From: Actinomycetales bacterium
GTDB lineage: Bacteria; Actinomycetota; Actinomycetes; Actinomycetales; Dermatophilaceae
NCBI GenBank assembly: GCA_012515595.1
Contig: JAAYYA010000359.1
Coordinates: 1-54,714 of the forward strand
Direction: 5' to 3'
DNA: 54,714 nt
In this document: positions 31,128-40,173 of the stretch, piece by piece
Numbering within the stretch: position 1 is the first letter of the stretch
How the letters are laid out: each line of letters starts with the position of its first letter
Translations under genes and position numbers: made by a program
Notes under the pieces: generated by a model
What the model saw: only the letters and a program-made list of their open reading frames with translations
The model's database searches: none
Told to the model about the DNA's origin: nothing

Positions 31128-33374
31128 GTGGCCACAGCAGACGGCTCGGCACCGCAGACGCGGGCCGAGCACCGCAGCCGGCAGCGCACGGGCGGCCGGC
31201 GGGGCCGGCGTCGCCCCCGCCTGAAGACGGTGCTGCTCACCCTGCTCGGCCTGGGGGTCGCCGGGGTCGTCCTGGGCGGCGTGGCCCTGGCCATCATCTA
31301 CAGCCGCACCGAGATTCCGCAGCCGAACGAGTTCGCGACCTCGGAGAGCTCAATCCTCTACTACAGCGACGGCGAGACCGAGCTGGCCCGGTTCACCGGC
31401 GGCTACAACCGCGAGTCGGTGCCGTTGTCGCAGGTGCCCGACCACGTCCAGAAGGCGATGCTGGCGGCCGAGGACCGCACCTTCTTCGAGAACCGCGGCG
31501 TCTCCCTCACCGGCACCGCCCGGGCGCTGTGGCGCAACCTCACCTCCGACAGCACCGAGGGGGGGTCCACGATCACCCAGCAGTACGTCAAGAACTACTT
31601 CCTGTCGCACGAACAGACGCTGACGCGGAAGTTCAACGAGGTGCTCATCGCCGTCAAGATCGACCGCGAGCTGAGCAAGGAGCAGATCCTCGAGAACTAC
31701 CTCAACACGATCTACTTCGGCCGCGGTGCCTACGGCATCCAGACTGCCTCCCAGGCCTACTTCGCCAAGGACGTCGCCGATCTCACCATCGCCGAGGGTG
31801 CGTTCCTCACCGGGGTGACGAACGCTCCCTCACTGTTCGACCCGGCATACCAGGAGGGCAACCAGGAGCGCGCTGAGGCGCGCGTCGACTACATCATCAA
31901 CGGGATGGTCGAGGAGGGCTGGCTGTCGGCGGAGGAGGCGGCCACGGTCGAGTTCCCTGAGATCAACGACCCGCAGCCGACCACGGCGACCACCGGCACG
32001 GAGGGCTATATCGCCACCCAGGTGCGTCACGAGCTGGTCAACGAGATCGGCATCGCCGAGGAGGACATCGACCGGGGTGGCCTGCGCATCGTGACCACCA
32101 TCGACCAGCAGCACCAGGAGGCCGCGGAGGCCGCGGTGGCGGACAACCTGCCCGAGGAGCCGGACGACCTGAAGGTCGGCCTGGTGGCGACCCGTCCCGG
32201 CGACGGGGCCATCACCGCGATGTACGGCGGCGCCGACTACAGCACCGAGCAGCTCAACACCACCACCGACGCCCACCTCCAAGCCGGGTCGCTCTTCAAG
32301 ATCTTCACGCTCATCGGCGCGGTCGAGGACGGGATCAGCACCGAGTCGGTCTTTGCCGGTCCCTCGCCGATGGAGTTCCAGATCGAGGGGCAGGACGAGC
32401 CCTACGAGGTCCGCAACTTCCGGGACGCCCAGTACGGCCAGGTCGACCTGCGGGAGGCGACCGCGCACTCGGTCAACACCATCTATGTCCAGCTGAACGA
32501 GGAGATCGGACCCGAGCGCACCCGCGAGGTGGCCGAGCAGCTCGGCCTGCCCGAGGACACCCCGGGGCTGGACAACGAGCTGTCCAACGTGCTCGGCCCA
32601 GCGGCGCCGACGGTGCTGGAGATGTCCACGGCATACTCCGTCATCGCGGCCCAGGGCGAGCTGGCCGAACCATACCTGGTCAGCGCGGTGACCAGTGAGA
32701 ACGGCGTCTACGACTACGAGCACACGGTCGACACGGACGAGGTCGTCGACCCCGACGTGACCGCCGATGTCACCGAGGCGATGACGCACGTGATCACCGA
32801 CGGCTCCGGGGTGTCGGCCGGTGACCTGGGCCGGCCAGCCGCGGGCAAGTCGGGCACCAGCGAGAACAACAAGTCCGCCTGGTTCAACGGGTTCGTCCCC
32901 CAGCTCACGGGCACAGTGGGGATGTACCAGGGGGACGGGACCGTCGCGATGCAGGACATCGGCGAGTTCGACCAGATCACCGGCGGCACCTACCCGGCCC
33001 GCATCTGGGGCGACTTCATGCGCAACGCGCTGGAGGGCGAGCCGATCGAGGAGTTCCCCGAGCGCGTCGGCCTGGGCGACGAGGTGGAGCAGACCGTCGA
33101 GCCGACCACCGACGACCAGCAGGAGACCACCGCGGAGCCCACGACCGACGACCAGCAGGAGACCACCGCGGAACCCACGACCACGGAGGAGCCGACGACC
33201 GACGAGCCGACGACGACGGAGCCGCCGGAGCCGACGACCACCGAACCCGCCCCCCCGCCGACGACGGAGCCTCCCGAGCCGACGACCACCGCGCCGCCGG
33301 AGCCGACCGAGACCGGGCCGCCCACCGATCCGGGGCCACCGGAGGAGACGGGCGACCCCGGCGAGACCGGGTAG
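31128..33374 (+). CDS. ponA: Bifunctional class A penicillin-binding protein
   Basis: 748 aa. Glycan polymerase and transpeptidase of the cell wall. Basic N-tail, one TM (about 34-58), then a GT51 domain (about 85-260) with AAEDRTFFENRGVS, EGGSTITQQYVKN and RKFNEVLIAVKIDRELSKEQ. The transpeptidase domain has all three motifs: SLFK in LQAGSLFKIF (about 387), SVN in TAHSVNTIYVQL (about 448) and KSGT in AAGKSGTSENN (about 572). The C-tail is Thr/Pro/Glu repeats. GTG 31,128 is chosen because GAGGAGG lies six bases upstream; an ATG at 31,095 lacks a ribosome site. Divergent from padR-ino1, as in mycobacteria. Confidence 0.95.
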   Translation: MATADGSAPQTRAEHRSRQRTGGRRGRRRPRLKTVLLTLLGLGVAGVVLGGVALAIIYSRTEIPQPNEFATSESSILYYSDGETELARFTGGYNRESVPLSQVPDHVQKAMLAAEDRTFFENRGVSLTGTARALWRNLTSDSTEGGSTITQQYVKNYFLSHEQTLTRKFNEVLIAVKIDRELSKEQILENYLNTIYFGRGAYGIQTASQAYFAKDVADLTIAEGAFLTGVTNAPSLFDPAYQEGNQERAEARVDYIINGMVEEGWLSAEEAATVEFPEINDPQPTTATTGTEGYIATQVRHELVNEIGIAEEDIDRGGLRIVTTIDQQHQEAAEAAVADNLPEEPDDLKVGLVATRPGDGAITAMYGGADYSTEQLNTTTDAHLQAGSLFKIFTLIGAVEDGISTESVFAGPSPMEFQIEGQDEPYEVRNFRDAQYGQVDLREATAHSVNTIYVQLNEEIGPERTREVAEQLGLPEDTPGLDNELSNVLGPAAPTVLEMSTAYSVIAAQGELAEPYLVSAVTSENGVYDYEHTVDTDEVVDPDVTADVTEAMTHVITDGSGVSAGDLGRPAAGKSGTSENNKSAWFNGFVPQLTGTVGMYQGDGTVAMQDIGEFDQITGGTYPARIWGDFMRNALEGEPIEEFPERVGLGDEVEQTVEPTTDDQQETTAEPTTDDQQETTAEPTTTEEPTTDEPTTTEPPEPTTTEPAPPPTTEPPEPTTTAPPEPTETGPPTDPGPPEETGDPGETG
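33102..33173 (+). repeat. 36-bp tandem repeat in the PBP C-terminal tail
   Basis: Two nearly identical 36-base units each encode PTTDDQQETTAE. More degenerate TTEEP/TTEPPEP units follow to the stop codon. The number of units probably varies between strains. Confidence 0.85.
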
Positions 33375-33432
33375 CCGGGTGAGCGGGTGGGCCGGTGAGC
33401 CCTGTCGCGTCGGCAACTCCGGCGTGACCGGT

Positions 33433-33438
33433 TAGCCT
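33433..33438 (+). promoter_or_regulatory. -10 element (TAGCCT) for a leaderless transcript
   Basis: TAGCCT, six bases before ATG 33,445, with no ribosome site in between. Same hexamer and nearly the same spacing as at 15,174. Confidence 0.5.
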
Positions 33439-33444
33439 GCCGAC

Positions 33445-34887
33445 ATGCCGAGACCGCCGTATGTCGTGCCCTCGCGCCACGACCGGGTGGTGGCGACCGC
33501 GAGCAACGTCATCGGTGGGCCCGTCGGGCGCTTCGCGCGGATCGGTGCCCGGGGTCTGCGCGGGGTGGCCGCCGCCCTGATCGCCCTCGCCGGGACGATG
33601 CTGGCGCTCGGCGTCTTCCAGAAGGGGCACTGCGTCGTCAAGGGCTGGGCCAACCCGGACCAGTTCTGGCGGGCCTGCTACTCCGACGTCCCGGTCCTGC
33701 ACGTCACCACCTCCCTCGCGGACCGCGGCCTCCCCTGGTCAGGGGGCGGCAGCGACCAGCCGCTCCTGTCCGGGCTCACGATGTGGTTGGTCTCGCTCCT
33801 CACCCCCCGGGCGGGCACGGACGTCGGCGCGCAGCAGTGGGTGTTCGCCACCTGGGCGGCGCTCGCTCTCCTGCTGCTCGTCGTGGCGGTGCTGGCCTGC
33901 GTCGCCCTGCTGCCCCGGGACCCCTGGCACGCCGCCCACCTGGCCGCCTCACCGGTCCTCGTGGTGCTCGCCCTGATCTCGACGGACCTGGTCGGCATCG
34001 CGCTGGTCCTGTGGGGCTGGTGGGCGTGGACCCGCGGCCACCCCGCCGCGGCCGGGGCGCTGATGGGCCTGGCCTTCCTGGTGCGCCCCTTTCCCCTCGT
34101 CTTCCTGGTGGCCCTGGCTCTGGTCGGGTTCCGTGAGGGGCGCGCGCGCGACGCCGTGACCGCCCTGGTCGCCGCCCCCCTCGCGGCGCTGGCACTGGTC
34201 GTCCCGGCCGTCCTCCTGCTGGGCGACGGCGTCCTCCAGGCCTTGCGCGGCTGGTGGGCTGCTGGACCCGGCTACGGCGTCCCCGCCCTGATCCCCCAGC
34301 TGATGCGCCACCCGCTCGACGGGAACGTGGTGACCGCGGTGGCGGTGGCGGGCTGGGTCCTCGCCCTCCTGGTGGGGGCCTGGGCGACCTTCCGGGCGTT
34401 CGGCCGGCCCGACGCCGTGCGGGTGGCGGCCGTGATGCTGCTGATCGTCGTCGTCACCGCGAAGTCGCTGTCCGTCCAGTCCGGTCTGTGGCTGCTGCCG
34501 CTCCTGGCGCTGTCCGGCGTCCGGTGGCGCGACCACCTGATCTGGGCCGCCGCGGAGATCGTGCACTTCGAGGCGACCTGGCTGCACATCGGCTTCGGGT
34601 CCGACCCGGGCAAGGGCCTGCCCGGCTCCACCTACTCGCTGGCGATCCTCATCCGGATGGCCGGCTGGGCGTGGGCGGTGTGGTCGATCTGGGTCAGCAC
34701 GGAGCAGCACCGCGGACGGCATGCGCTGGCCGGACCAGACGTGCCGGCGACGCCGACCGAGCCGACCGGACCACCCGCGCCGGCCGAGCTGCCCGAGCTG
34801 CCCGAAGCAGCCGTGCCGGCGCAGGACGCGGGCCGGGCGCCCGCTCTCGCGGCACCGGCTCAGCCGTCACCCGCTCAGCTGTCATAG
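33445..34887 (+). CDS. GT87-like polytopic membrane mannosyltransferase
   Basis: 480 aa with about ten membrane segments. An extracytoplasmic loop follows TM1 (KGHCVVKGWANPDQFWRACY, then YSDVPVLHVTTSLADRGLPW), as in GT87-type polyprenyl-phosphate-mannose dependent transferases. The C-tail is Pro/Ala/Glu-rich and cytoplasmic. It follows the penicillin-binding protein gene, matching the Rv0050-Rv0051 order of mycobacteria, where Rv0051 is a conserved membrane protein of this kind. The exact lipid or glycan acceptor is unknown. Its stop lies 13 bases inside the convergent protease gene. Confidence 0.85.
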   Translation: MPRPPYVVPSRHDRVVATASNVIGGPVGRFARIGARGLRGVAAALIALAGTMLALGVFQKGHCVVKGWANPDQFWRACYSDVPVLHVTTSLADRGLPWSGGGSDQPLLSGLTMWLVSLLTPRAGTDVGAQQWVFATWAALALLLLVVAVLACVALLPRDPWHAAHLAASPVLVVLALISTDLVGIALVLWGWWAWTRGHPAAAGALMGLAFLVRPFPLVFLVALALVGFREGRARDAVTALVAAPLAALALVVPAVLLLGDGVLQALRGWWAAGPGYGVPALIPQLMRHPLDGNVVTAVAVAGWVLALLVGAWATFRAFGRPDAVRVAAVMLLIVVVTAKSLSVQSGLWLLPLLALSGVRWRDHLIWAAAEIVHFEATWLHIGFGSDPGKGLPGSTYSLAILIRMAGWAWAVWSIWVSTEQHRGRHALAGPDVPATPTEPTGPPAPAELPELPEAAVPAQDAGRAPALAAPAQPSPAQLS

Positions 34888-36539
34888 ACGGTGAAGCTGG
34901 CGAACGCCCGGTCCAGCGCCTCGAGGTCGGCCTCGGTCGCCACGTAGGTGGTCATCACGGCGGTGTAGGTCCTGTCGTTGTCCGAGAGCAGCAGGTTGAC
35001 CACGAGACCGTCGGTGTCCCGGCACCCGCTCCAGATCTGGTAGAGGCCGGAGTACATGACGTCGGCGAACGCGTCGGTGTACTCCTCCGCGCAGACGTCG
35101 GCGTAGGTGTAGTCGTCGAGGATGCTCCACTCGTCGCCCTGGTAGGGGCGTAGGTAGAAGACCAGCCCCGGGTGGGTCCACCCGGCCCGGAAGGCGCTCA
35201 TGTCGTCGGAGGCGCCGATGAACGCCCACCCCTCGGGGGAGAGCTCGGGTGCGGTCTCCCGGTCGTGCCACTCGACCGGCACGTCCACGGACAGGGCTCC
35301 GGTGTCGTCGGTCACCGTCTCGTAGGAGTAGAAGGTCGGCACCGGGGCGTCACCCTCCCCGGCCTCGCCGCCGTCGGGGACGTCGTCACCGACCTCCTCG
35401 GCGAGGGAGAGGATCGGCACCAGGGGCTCGGTGCCGTTGATCTCGCCCCGGAGCACCTCGAAGGTGTCCCAGCGCAGGACCTCCACGGTCATCGCGTTGT
35501 CGCCGCTCGTGCGCACCACGTCGCAGTAGTCGCGATAACCGCCGTCGGCCGCCATCGGGATACTGTTCAGGCTGAGCACGATGTCGCCGGGCAGCAGCCC
35601 GGCCCGCGAGGCGGGGCTGCCGGGCTTGACGCCGCTGACCCAGATGCCGCTCAGGGCGAGCTGGTCGTCGAAGACCGGTCTGCCGTTGATGCCGAGCGAC
35701 TCGATGTCCCCCTGCGCGAGCTGCTCCACCATCGGCTCGGCCAGGCCCGCGGCGATCGCCCAGAACTGCTTGGAGGCGCCCTCGCGCAGCGCTCCACCGG
35801 CGTAGTTGACCGCGAGGACCTCGCCGTCGACGGTGATGAGCGGACCCCCGGAGTTGCCGGGCTGGATCGTGGCGTCGTGCTCGATGGTGTGGTCGATCGA
35901 GGAGGACCCGGTGACGTCACCGTTGGCCCTGGCCTTGGAGACGATCCCCTTGGTCAGGGTGTACTCCGGGTCGCCGAGCGGGAAGCCGGCCGCATAGACG
36001 TCCAGGCCGGGCGAGGCGGGCTCGTCCGACCAGTCCAGGAAGGGCAGCGGCTCGTCGGCGTCGATCCGGATCAGCGCCAGGTCGCTGCACTCCGACGCGC
36101 CGAGCACGGTCGCGTGGTAGCTGCGGCTGGTGTCGCCCCCGACGAAGACCTCCAGGGTGCTGGCCCCGGTGACGACGTGGTTGTTGGTGACCACCAGGCC
36201 GTCGGGGCTGATCAGGAAGCCGCTGCCGGAGCCGGCAGTCTCGGTGATGCCGACCTCCGGGTCGCGCAGCGTCCCCTCGGCGATGATCTGCACGACCGCC
36301 GGCTGCGCCTCGTCGAAGCGGGTGACCTGCCCCGGCCGGGGCGCTTCAGCCGTCACGGCGCCGGCGTCGGCGCCGTCCGGGAGCGGTGCCGTGGTGGCGG
36401 TCGAGTCGTCCGGGGCGTCCGGCTGCGGCGACTGCATCACCACGGTCGAGGTCTCGGGTGCGCTCCCGCCACAGGCGGCCAGGGCCAGCGGCAGGGCAAG
36501 GACGAGACTGGCTGCGCGGGTGCGTCTGCGTGGCGTCAC
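34875..36539 (-). CDS. HtrA-like (S1C) serine protease lipoprotein with PDZ domain
   Basis: 554 aa. A lipobox (LALPLALAACGGS) makes it a surface lipoprotein. The trypsin-like domain has the full triad: His in VVTNNHVVTG (about 118), Asp in CSDLALIRID (about 153) and Ser in QPGNSGGPL (about 227). A PDZ domain follows (about 300-400) with GIWVSGVKPGSPASRAGLLP. The last 150 residues form an extra domain (VEWHDRETAPELSPEGWAF, then CSGCRDTDG-like cysteines), not part of standard HtrA. GTG 36,539 has AGGGAG upstream. Likely a quality-control protease for exported proteins. Confidence 0.92.
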   Translation of the reverse strand: MTPRRRTRAASLVLALPLALAACGGSAPETSTVVMQSPQPDAPDDSTATTAPLPDGADAGAVTAEAPRPGQVTRFDEAQPAVVQIIAEGTLRDPEVGITETAGSGSGFLISPDGLVVTNNHVVTGASTLEVFVGGDTSRSYHATVLGASECSDLALIRIDADEPLPFLDWSDEPASPGLDVYAAGFPLGDPEYTLTKGIVSKARANGDVTGSSSIDHTIEHDATIQPGNSGGPLITVDGEVLAVNYAGGALREGASKQFWAIAAGLAEPMVEQLAQGDIESLGINGRPVFDDQLALSGIWVSGVKPGSPASRAGLLPGDIVLSLNSIPMAADGGYRDYCDVVRTSGDNAMTVEVLRWDTFEVLRGEINGTEPLVPILSLAEEVGDDVPDGGEAGEGDAPVPTFYSYETVTDDTGALSVDVPVEWHDRETAPELSPEGWAFIGASDDMSAFRAGWTHPGLVFYLRPYQGDEWSILDDYTYADVCAEEYTDAFADVMYSGLYQIWSGCRDTDGLVVNLLLSDNDRTYTAVMTTYVATEADLEALDRAFASFTVYDS

Positions 36540-36702
36540 GGTGGCGTGCTCCCTGCGATCCCGGGCCGGCGCCCCCTTGGCTCCCGGCGGACTGACGGCG
36601 GTGGGACGGGGGGACCCACGACCGGGTTCCATCCTGCCCCAGACCGCGTCCGCGCGCGGGCCACCCACCGGCCGGGTGGCGTGGCCGCGGGAGGATCGCG
36701 GC

Positions 36703-37674
36703 TCAGGGCACCAGCAGCAGCTTGCCCGTCGTGGTGCCCGACGCGAGATCACGGTGCGCCTGCGCCGCGTCCGCCAGGGGGTAGCGCCCGCCGATCCGGA
36801 CGTCCAGCCGCCCCTCCGCCACCGCACCCAGCACGTCCCCCGCCCGGGCGAGGAGCTCCTCCCGGTCGGCGAGGTGGTGCAGCAGCGACGGGCGCGTCAG
36901 GAAGAGCGACCCCCGCTGGTTGAGCACCTGCGGGTCGATCGGCGGCACCGGACCGCTCGAGGCGCCGAAGAGCACCATCATGCCGCGCGGCCGGAGCACC
37001 TGGAGGCCGGCGTCGAAGGTCGAGGCGCCCACCCCGTCATACACGACATGGACACCGTCGCCGCCGGTGAGCCGCCGCACCTCGGTGACCAGGTCCTGCT
37101 CGCGGTAGAAGATGATCTCCGCCGCGCCCGCGCCCCTGGCGAGCTCGGCCTTCTCCGGGGTGGAGGTGGTGCCGATCACCCGCACGCCCTTGGCCGCGAG
37201 CATCTGGCAGAGCAGCAGCCCGACGCCGCCGGCCGCCGCGTGCACCAGGGCGGTCTGCCCCTCACGCGCGGGGAAGGTGGACTCGGTCAGGAAGTGCGCG
37301 GTCATCCCCTGGAGCATCACGGCCGCGGCCACCTCGGCGTCCAGCCCGGCCGGGACCGGGACGACCCGCGCGGCGGGGAGCAGGACCTGCTCGGCGTAGC
37401 CGGTCCCGGGCGTCATCGCCCACGCCACCGCGTCACCGACCGCGATGTCCTCCACCCCGGTGCCCACCGCGCCGACCGTGCCAGCGCCCTCCATCCCCAT
37501 GACGAAGGGTGTCTGCATCGCGTAGAGCCCCGACCGCTGGTAGATGTCGATGAAGTTGACACCGGCGGCCCGGACGTCGACCCGCAGCTGCCCCTCGCCC
37601 GGCTCGGGCGTCTCCCTCTCGACCAGTTCGAGAACCTCGGGACCGCCCTGCTCATTGACGACGATTGCGCGCAC
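36703..37674 (-). CDS. Quinone oxidoreductase-like medium-chain dehydrogenase/reductase
   Basis: 323 aa. NADPH-dependent zinc-free MDR protein. The start MRAIVVNEQGGPEVLEL, the segment GVNFIDIYQRSGLY, the cofactor loop HAAAGGVGLLLCQMLAAKG, and TTSTPEKAELARGAGA are typical of the QOR group (E. coli QorA). No zinc-binding cysteines are present. It probably reduces quinones or enones by one or two electrons. GTG 37,674 has GGAGG four bases upstream. The 140 bases between this gene and the YdeI-like gene hold nothing I recognise. Confidence 0.93.
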   Translation of the reverse strand: MRAIVVNEQGGPEVLELVERETPEPGEGQLRVDVRAAGVNFIDIYQRSGLYAMQTPFVMGMEGAGTVGAVGTGVEDIAVGDAVAWAMTPGTGYAEQVLLPAARVVPVPAGLDAEVAAAVMLQGMTAHFLTESTFPAREGQTALVHAAAGGVGLLLCQMLAAKGVRVIGTTSTPEKAELARGAGAAEIIFYREQDLVTEVRRLTGGDGVHVVYDGVGASTFDAGLQVLRPRGMMVLFGASSGPVPPIDPQVLNQRGSLFLTRPSLLHHLADREELLARAGDVLGAVAEGRLDVRIGGRYPLADAAQAHRDLASGTTTGKLLLVP

Positions 37675-37814
37675 ATTGCCTCCAGGATCTGTGGTTCTCC
37701 CAGTATGCCGAGGGGCAAGACCGCGCGAAGGCCGGGTTCGACGGTGGTCGCCTGCGGGGGCCTGGGCAGGCGGTAGCGGTCGGTGGGCCGGGTCACCAGG
37801 CCCGTGGGGCCAGG

Positions 37815-38477
37815 TCAGGCGCCGGCGGCAGAGGCCGCAGCCGCGGCCCGCGCGAGCCAGGCGGGGACCGCGCCATAACGCTGGGGCGGGATGAGCTGGC
37901 CGGCCGCGCTGGCCTCGACGAGCTGGCCCATCCGGCGGTCGCGGGTGGCCTCCTGCTTGGCGGTGAGCACCCAGGACACGGCGAGCCGCCGGTAGGACGG
38001 CGTGGCCACCTCCCAGAAGGCGGTGGCCGCCGCGGAGGCCGCAAGCTGCGCACCGTAGGCCTCGGGCAGGTCGCGCTCGGGGTTCTCGTAGGAGTAGATG
38101 ACGGACCGGTCCTCGCGACGCTCCTGGAAGGCCGCCAGTCCGGACGGCTGCATCCGCCCCTCCGCGGTCAGCCGCTCGACGTGGGCGATGTTGATCGCGC
38201 TCCAGTTGCTGCCCTTGCGGCGCGGCGTCCACCGCTGCCGCCGGGAGTCCTCATCGATGCGCTGGGAGACCGAGTCGATCCAGCCCCAGCACAACGCCAC
38301 CGGCACGGCCTCACCCCAGGTCAGCCCCTGCTCGGCCACGTGCTTCTTGTGCAGACCCATCCAGAGCTCGGTCTCGCTGTCGTGGTGCGCGGCGAGCCAG
38401 TCCTCGAACTCCTGCGCGGTGGCGAAGAAGCGGGCCGGCCGCTCCGGCGTGCCGCCCATCCGTCCGTGCTCCGTCAT
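37815..38477 (-). CDS. YdeI/OmpD-associated-family protein
   Basis: 220 aa, cytoplasmic. The pattern RFFATAQEFEDWLAAHHDSE, ELWMGLHKKH, ALCWGWIDSVSQRIDEDS and FTPRRKGSNWSAINIAHVERL (here WTPRRKGSNWS) is that of the YdeI family, annotated as bacteriocin-protection or OmdA proteins. Molecular function is not established. ATG 38,477 has GAAGGGA six bases upstream. It lies downstream of pcnA on the same strand but is separated by the repeat array at 38,550-38,640. Confidence 0.9.
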   Translation of the reverse strand: MTEHGRMGGTPERPARFFATAQEFEDWLAAHHDSETELWMGLHKKHVAEQGLTWGEAVPVALCWGWIDSVSQRIDEDSRRQRWTPRRKGSNWSAINIAHVERLTAEGRMQPSGLAAFQERREDRSVIYSYENPERDLPEAYGAQLAASAAATAFWEVATPSYRRLAVSWVLTAKQEATRDRRMGQLVEASAAGQLIPPQRYGAVPAWLARAAAAASAAGA

Positions 38478-38549
38478 CGCTGTCCCTTCCGCCCCGGTGC
38501 GTGCCGCTGACCTCGTGGCCAGTATGTCGCCCGCCCCTGACAGGCTGAA

Positions 38550-38627
38550 CCACGCGCCCGGTGACCCTCAGGACCGCAACCCCACGCGCCCGGTGGCTCT
38601 CAGAACCGCAACCCCACGCGCCCGGTC
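38550..38627 (-). repeat. 32-bp tandem repeat array (2.4 units), 3' of pcnA
   Basis: Units begin at 38,550, 38,582 and 38,614 on the plus strand, exactly 32 bases apart, with the core CCACGCGCCCGGT. On the pcnA strand the core reads ACCGGGCGCGTGG and is followed by GTTGCGGTTCTGAG; the first unit begins about 15 bases after the pcnA stop codon. Sequence and period match the arrays at 1-53 and 48,701-48,796. Confidence 0.88.
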
Positions 38628-38640
38628 GTGTGTCGCCCGG

Positions 38641-40116
38641 TCACTCGTGGGCCTCGGGCTGCTCGGCCCACCAGCGCCGCAGCTCCTCCGCCGCCGCCTC
38701 GGGCCCGATCGGCCCGCGGTCCAGCCGCACCGCGAGCAGGTGCTTGTAGGCCCGGCCCAGCACCGGCCCGGGCGGGATGCCCAGGATCTCGGCGATCTCG
38801 TTGCCGTTGAGCTCGGGGCGGACCGCGTCCAGCTCCTCCTGGGCGCGCAGCCGGGCGATCCGCGCCTCCAGGTCGTCATAGGTGCGGGCCAGCCGCTCGG
38901 CCTTGCGCCGGTTGCGGGTGGTGGAGTCAGAGCGGGTCAGCTTGTGCAGGTGGCCGAGCAGCGGCCCGGCGTCGGTGACGTAGCGCCGCACCGCCGAGTC
39001 GGTCCACTCCCCGCCGCCGTAGCCGTGGAAGCGCAGGTGCAGCTCGACCAGCCGGGAGACCGCCTTGACGGTGTCCTTGTCGTAGCGCAGCGCCCGCAGC
39101 CGGGCCCGGGTGAGCTTGGCGCCCACCATCTCGTGGTGGTGGAAGCTGACGCCGCCGCCCTTCTCGAAGCGCCGGGTGGCGGGCTTGCCGATGTCGTGCA
39201 GCAGCGCCGCGAGCCGCAGCACGAGGTCGGGCCCCACGACGCGGTCCGGCCCCTCCGCCCCCGGCTCGTCCTCCAGCGCGATCGCCTGCTCCAGCACGGT
39301 GAGCGAGTGCTCGTAGACGTCCTTGTGCCGGTGGTGCTCGTCGATCTCCAGGCGCAGCGCCGGCAGCTCCGGCAGCACGATGTCTGCCAACCCGGTGTCG
39401 ACCATCAGCTCCAGGCCGGCGCGCGGGTCGGCCCCCAGCAGCAGCCGGCTCAGCTCGTCCCGCACCCGCTCGGCCGAGATGATCGCCAGCCGCCCGGCCA
39501 TGTCGGTCATCGCGGCCCGCACCTCCTCGGTCACCTCCAGCCCGAGCTGGGAGGTGAACCGGGCCGCGCGCATCATCCGCAGCGGGTCGTCGGAGAAGGA
39601 GATCTCGGCCGTATGCGGGGTGGTCAGGATCCCGGCGGCCAGGTCACCGAGGCCGTCGTGCGGGTCGGCGAAGAGCAGCTCGGGCAGCCGCAGCGCCATC
39701 GCGTTGACGGTGAAGTCGCGGCGCACCAGGTCGTCCTCGAGGTTGTCCCCGAAGGCGACGACGGGCTTGCGGGAGTCCGGGTCGTAGGCGTCGGCCCGGT
39801 AGGTCGTGATCTCCACCGTGCGCCCGTCGTGCCGGGCGCCGATGGTGCCGAACGCACGGCCGATGTCCCAGGTCTGCTCGGCCCAGCCCGCCAGCACCGC
39901 CTCGATCTCCTCGGGACGCGCGGAGGTGGTGAAGTCCAGGTCGGGCGAGGAGCGTCCGAGGAAGGCGTCGCGCACCGGCCCCCCGACCAGCGCGAGCTCG
40001 TGGCCGGCGTCGCGAAAACGTTCCCCGAGCTCGGTCAGCACGGACTGCACCGGCGCCAGGTGACGGACGGCGCGGGCCAGCAGCTCGGCCTCGGACGGAG
40101 AGGGGGACACGAGCAT
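38641..40116 (-). CDS. pcnA: CCA tRNA nucleotidyltransferase / poly(A)-polymerase family
   Basis: 491 aa. Adds or repairs the CCA end of tRNAs. The nucleotidyltransferase head has LVGGPVRDAFLGR, the catalytic DLDFTT, and RRDFTVNAMALRLP. The neck follows with DDPLRMMRAARFTSQLGL. A C-terminal HD domain is present (LAALLHDIGKPATRR and HHHEMVGAKL), as in class II actinobacterial enzymes. The place next to a divergent NUDIX gene matches Rv3907c-Rv3908. ATG 40,116 is the first start; no clear ribosome site is visible, and GTG 40,110 is possible. Confidence 0.96.
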   Translation of the reverse strand: MLVSPSPSEAELLARAVRHLAPVQSVLTELGERFRDAGHELALVGGPVRDAFLGRSSPDLDFTTSARPEEIEAVLAGWAEQTWDIGRAFGTIGARHDGRTVEITTYRADAYDPDSRKPVVAFGDNLEDDLVRRDFTVNAMALRLPELLFADPHDGLGDLAAGILTTPHTAEISFSDDPLRMMRAARFTSQLGLEVTEEVRAAMTDMAGRLAIISAERVRDELSRLLLGADPRAGLELMVDTGLADIVLPELPALRLEIDEHHRHKDVYEHSLTVLEQAIALEDEPGAEGPDRVVGPDLVLRLAALLHDIGKPATRRFEKGGGVSFHHHEMVGAKLTRARLRALRYDKDTVKAVSRLVELHLRFHGYGGGEWTDSAVRRYVTDAGPLLGHLHKLTRSDSTTRNRRKAERLARTYDDLEARIARLRAQEELDAVRPELNGNEIAEILGIPPGPVLGRAYKHLLAVRLDRGPIGPEAAAEELRRWWAEQPEAHE

Positions 40117-40160
40117 CAAGCGTACGGCCCGCGCGGCACCGGAACGGGCCCGCGCCTCGT

Positions 40161-40166
40161 TAGAGT
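40161..40166 (+). promoter_or_regulatory. -10 element (TAGAGT) for a leaderless transcript
   Basis: TAGAGT lies seven bases before ATG 40,174, in the 57-base gap between divergent pcnA and the NUDIX gene. No ribosome site is present, so translation is probably leaderless. Confidence 0.55.
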
Positions 40167-40173
40167 GAGCAAG

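Noticed and set aside
33102..33173. Mobile repeat related to the 32-mers
   Set aside because: The 36-base period is a multiple of codons and encodes a Thr/Glu repeat in a secreted tail, so it is an ordinary protein repeat.
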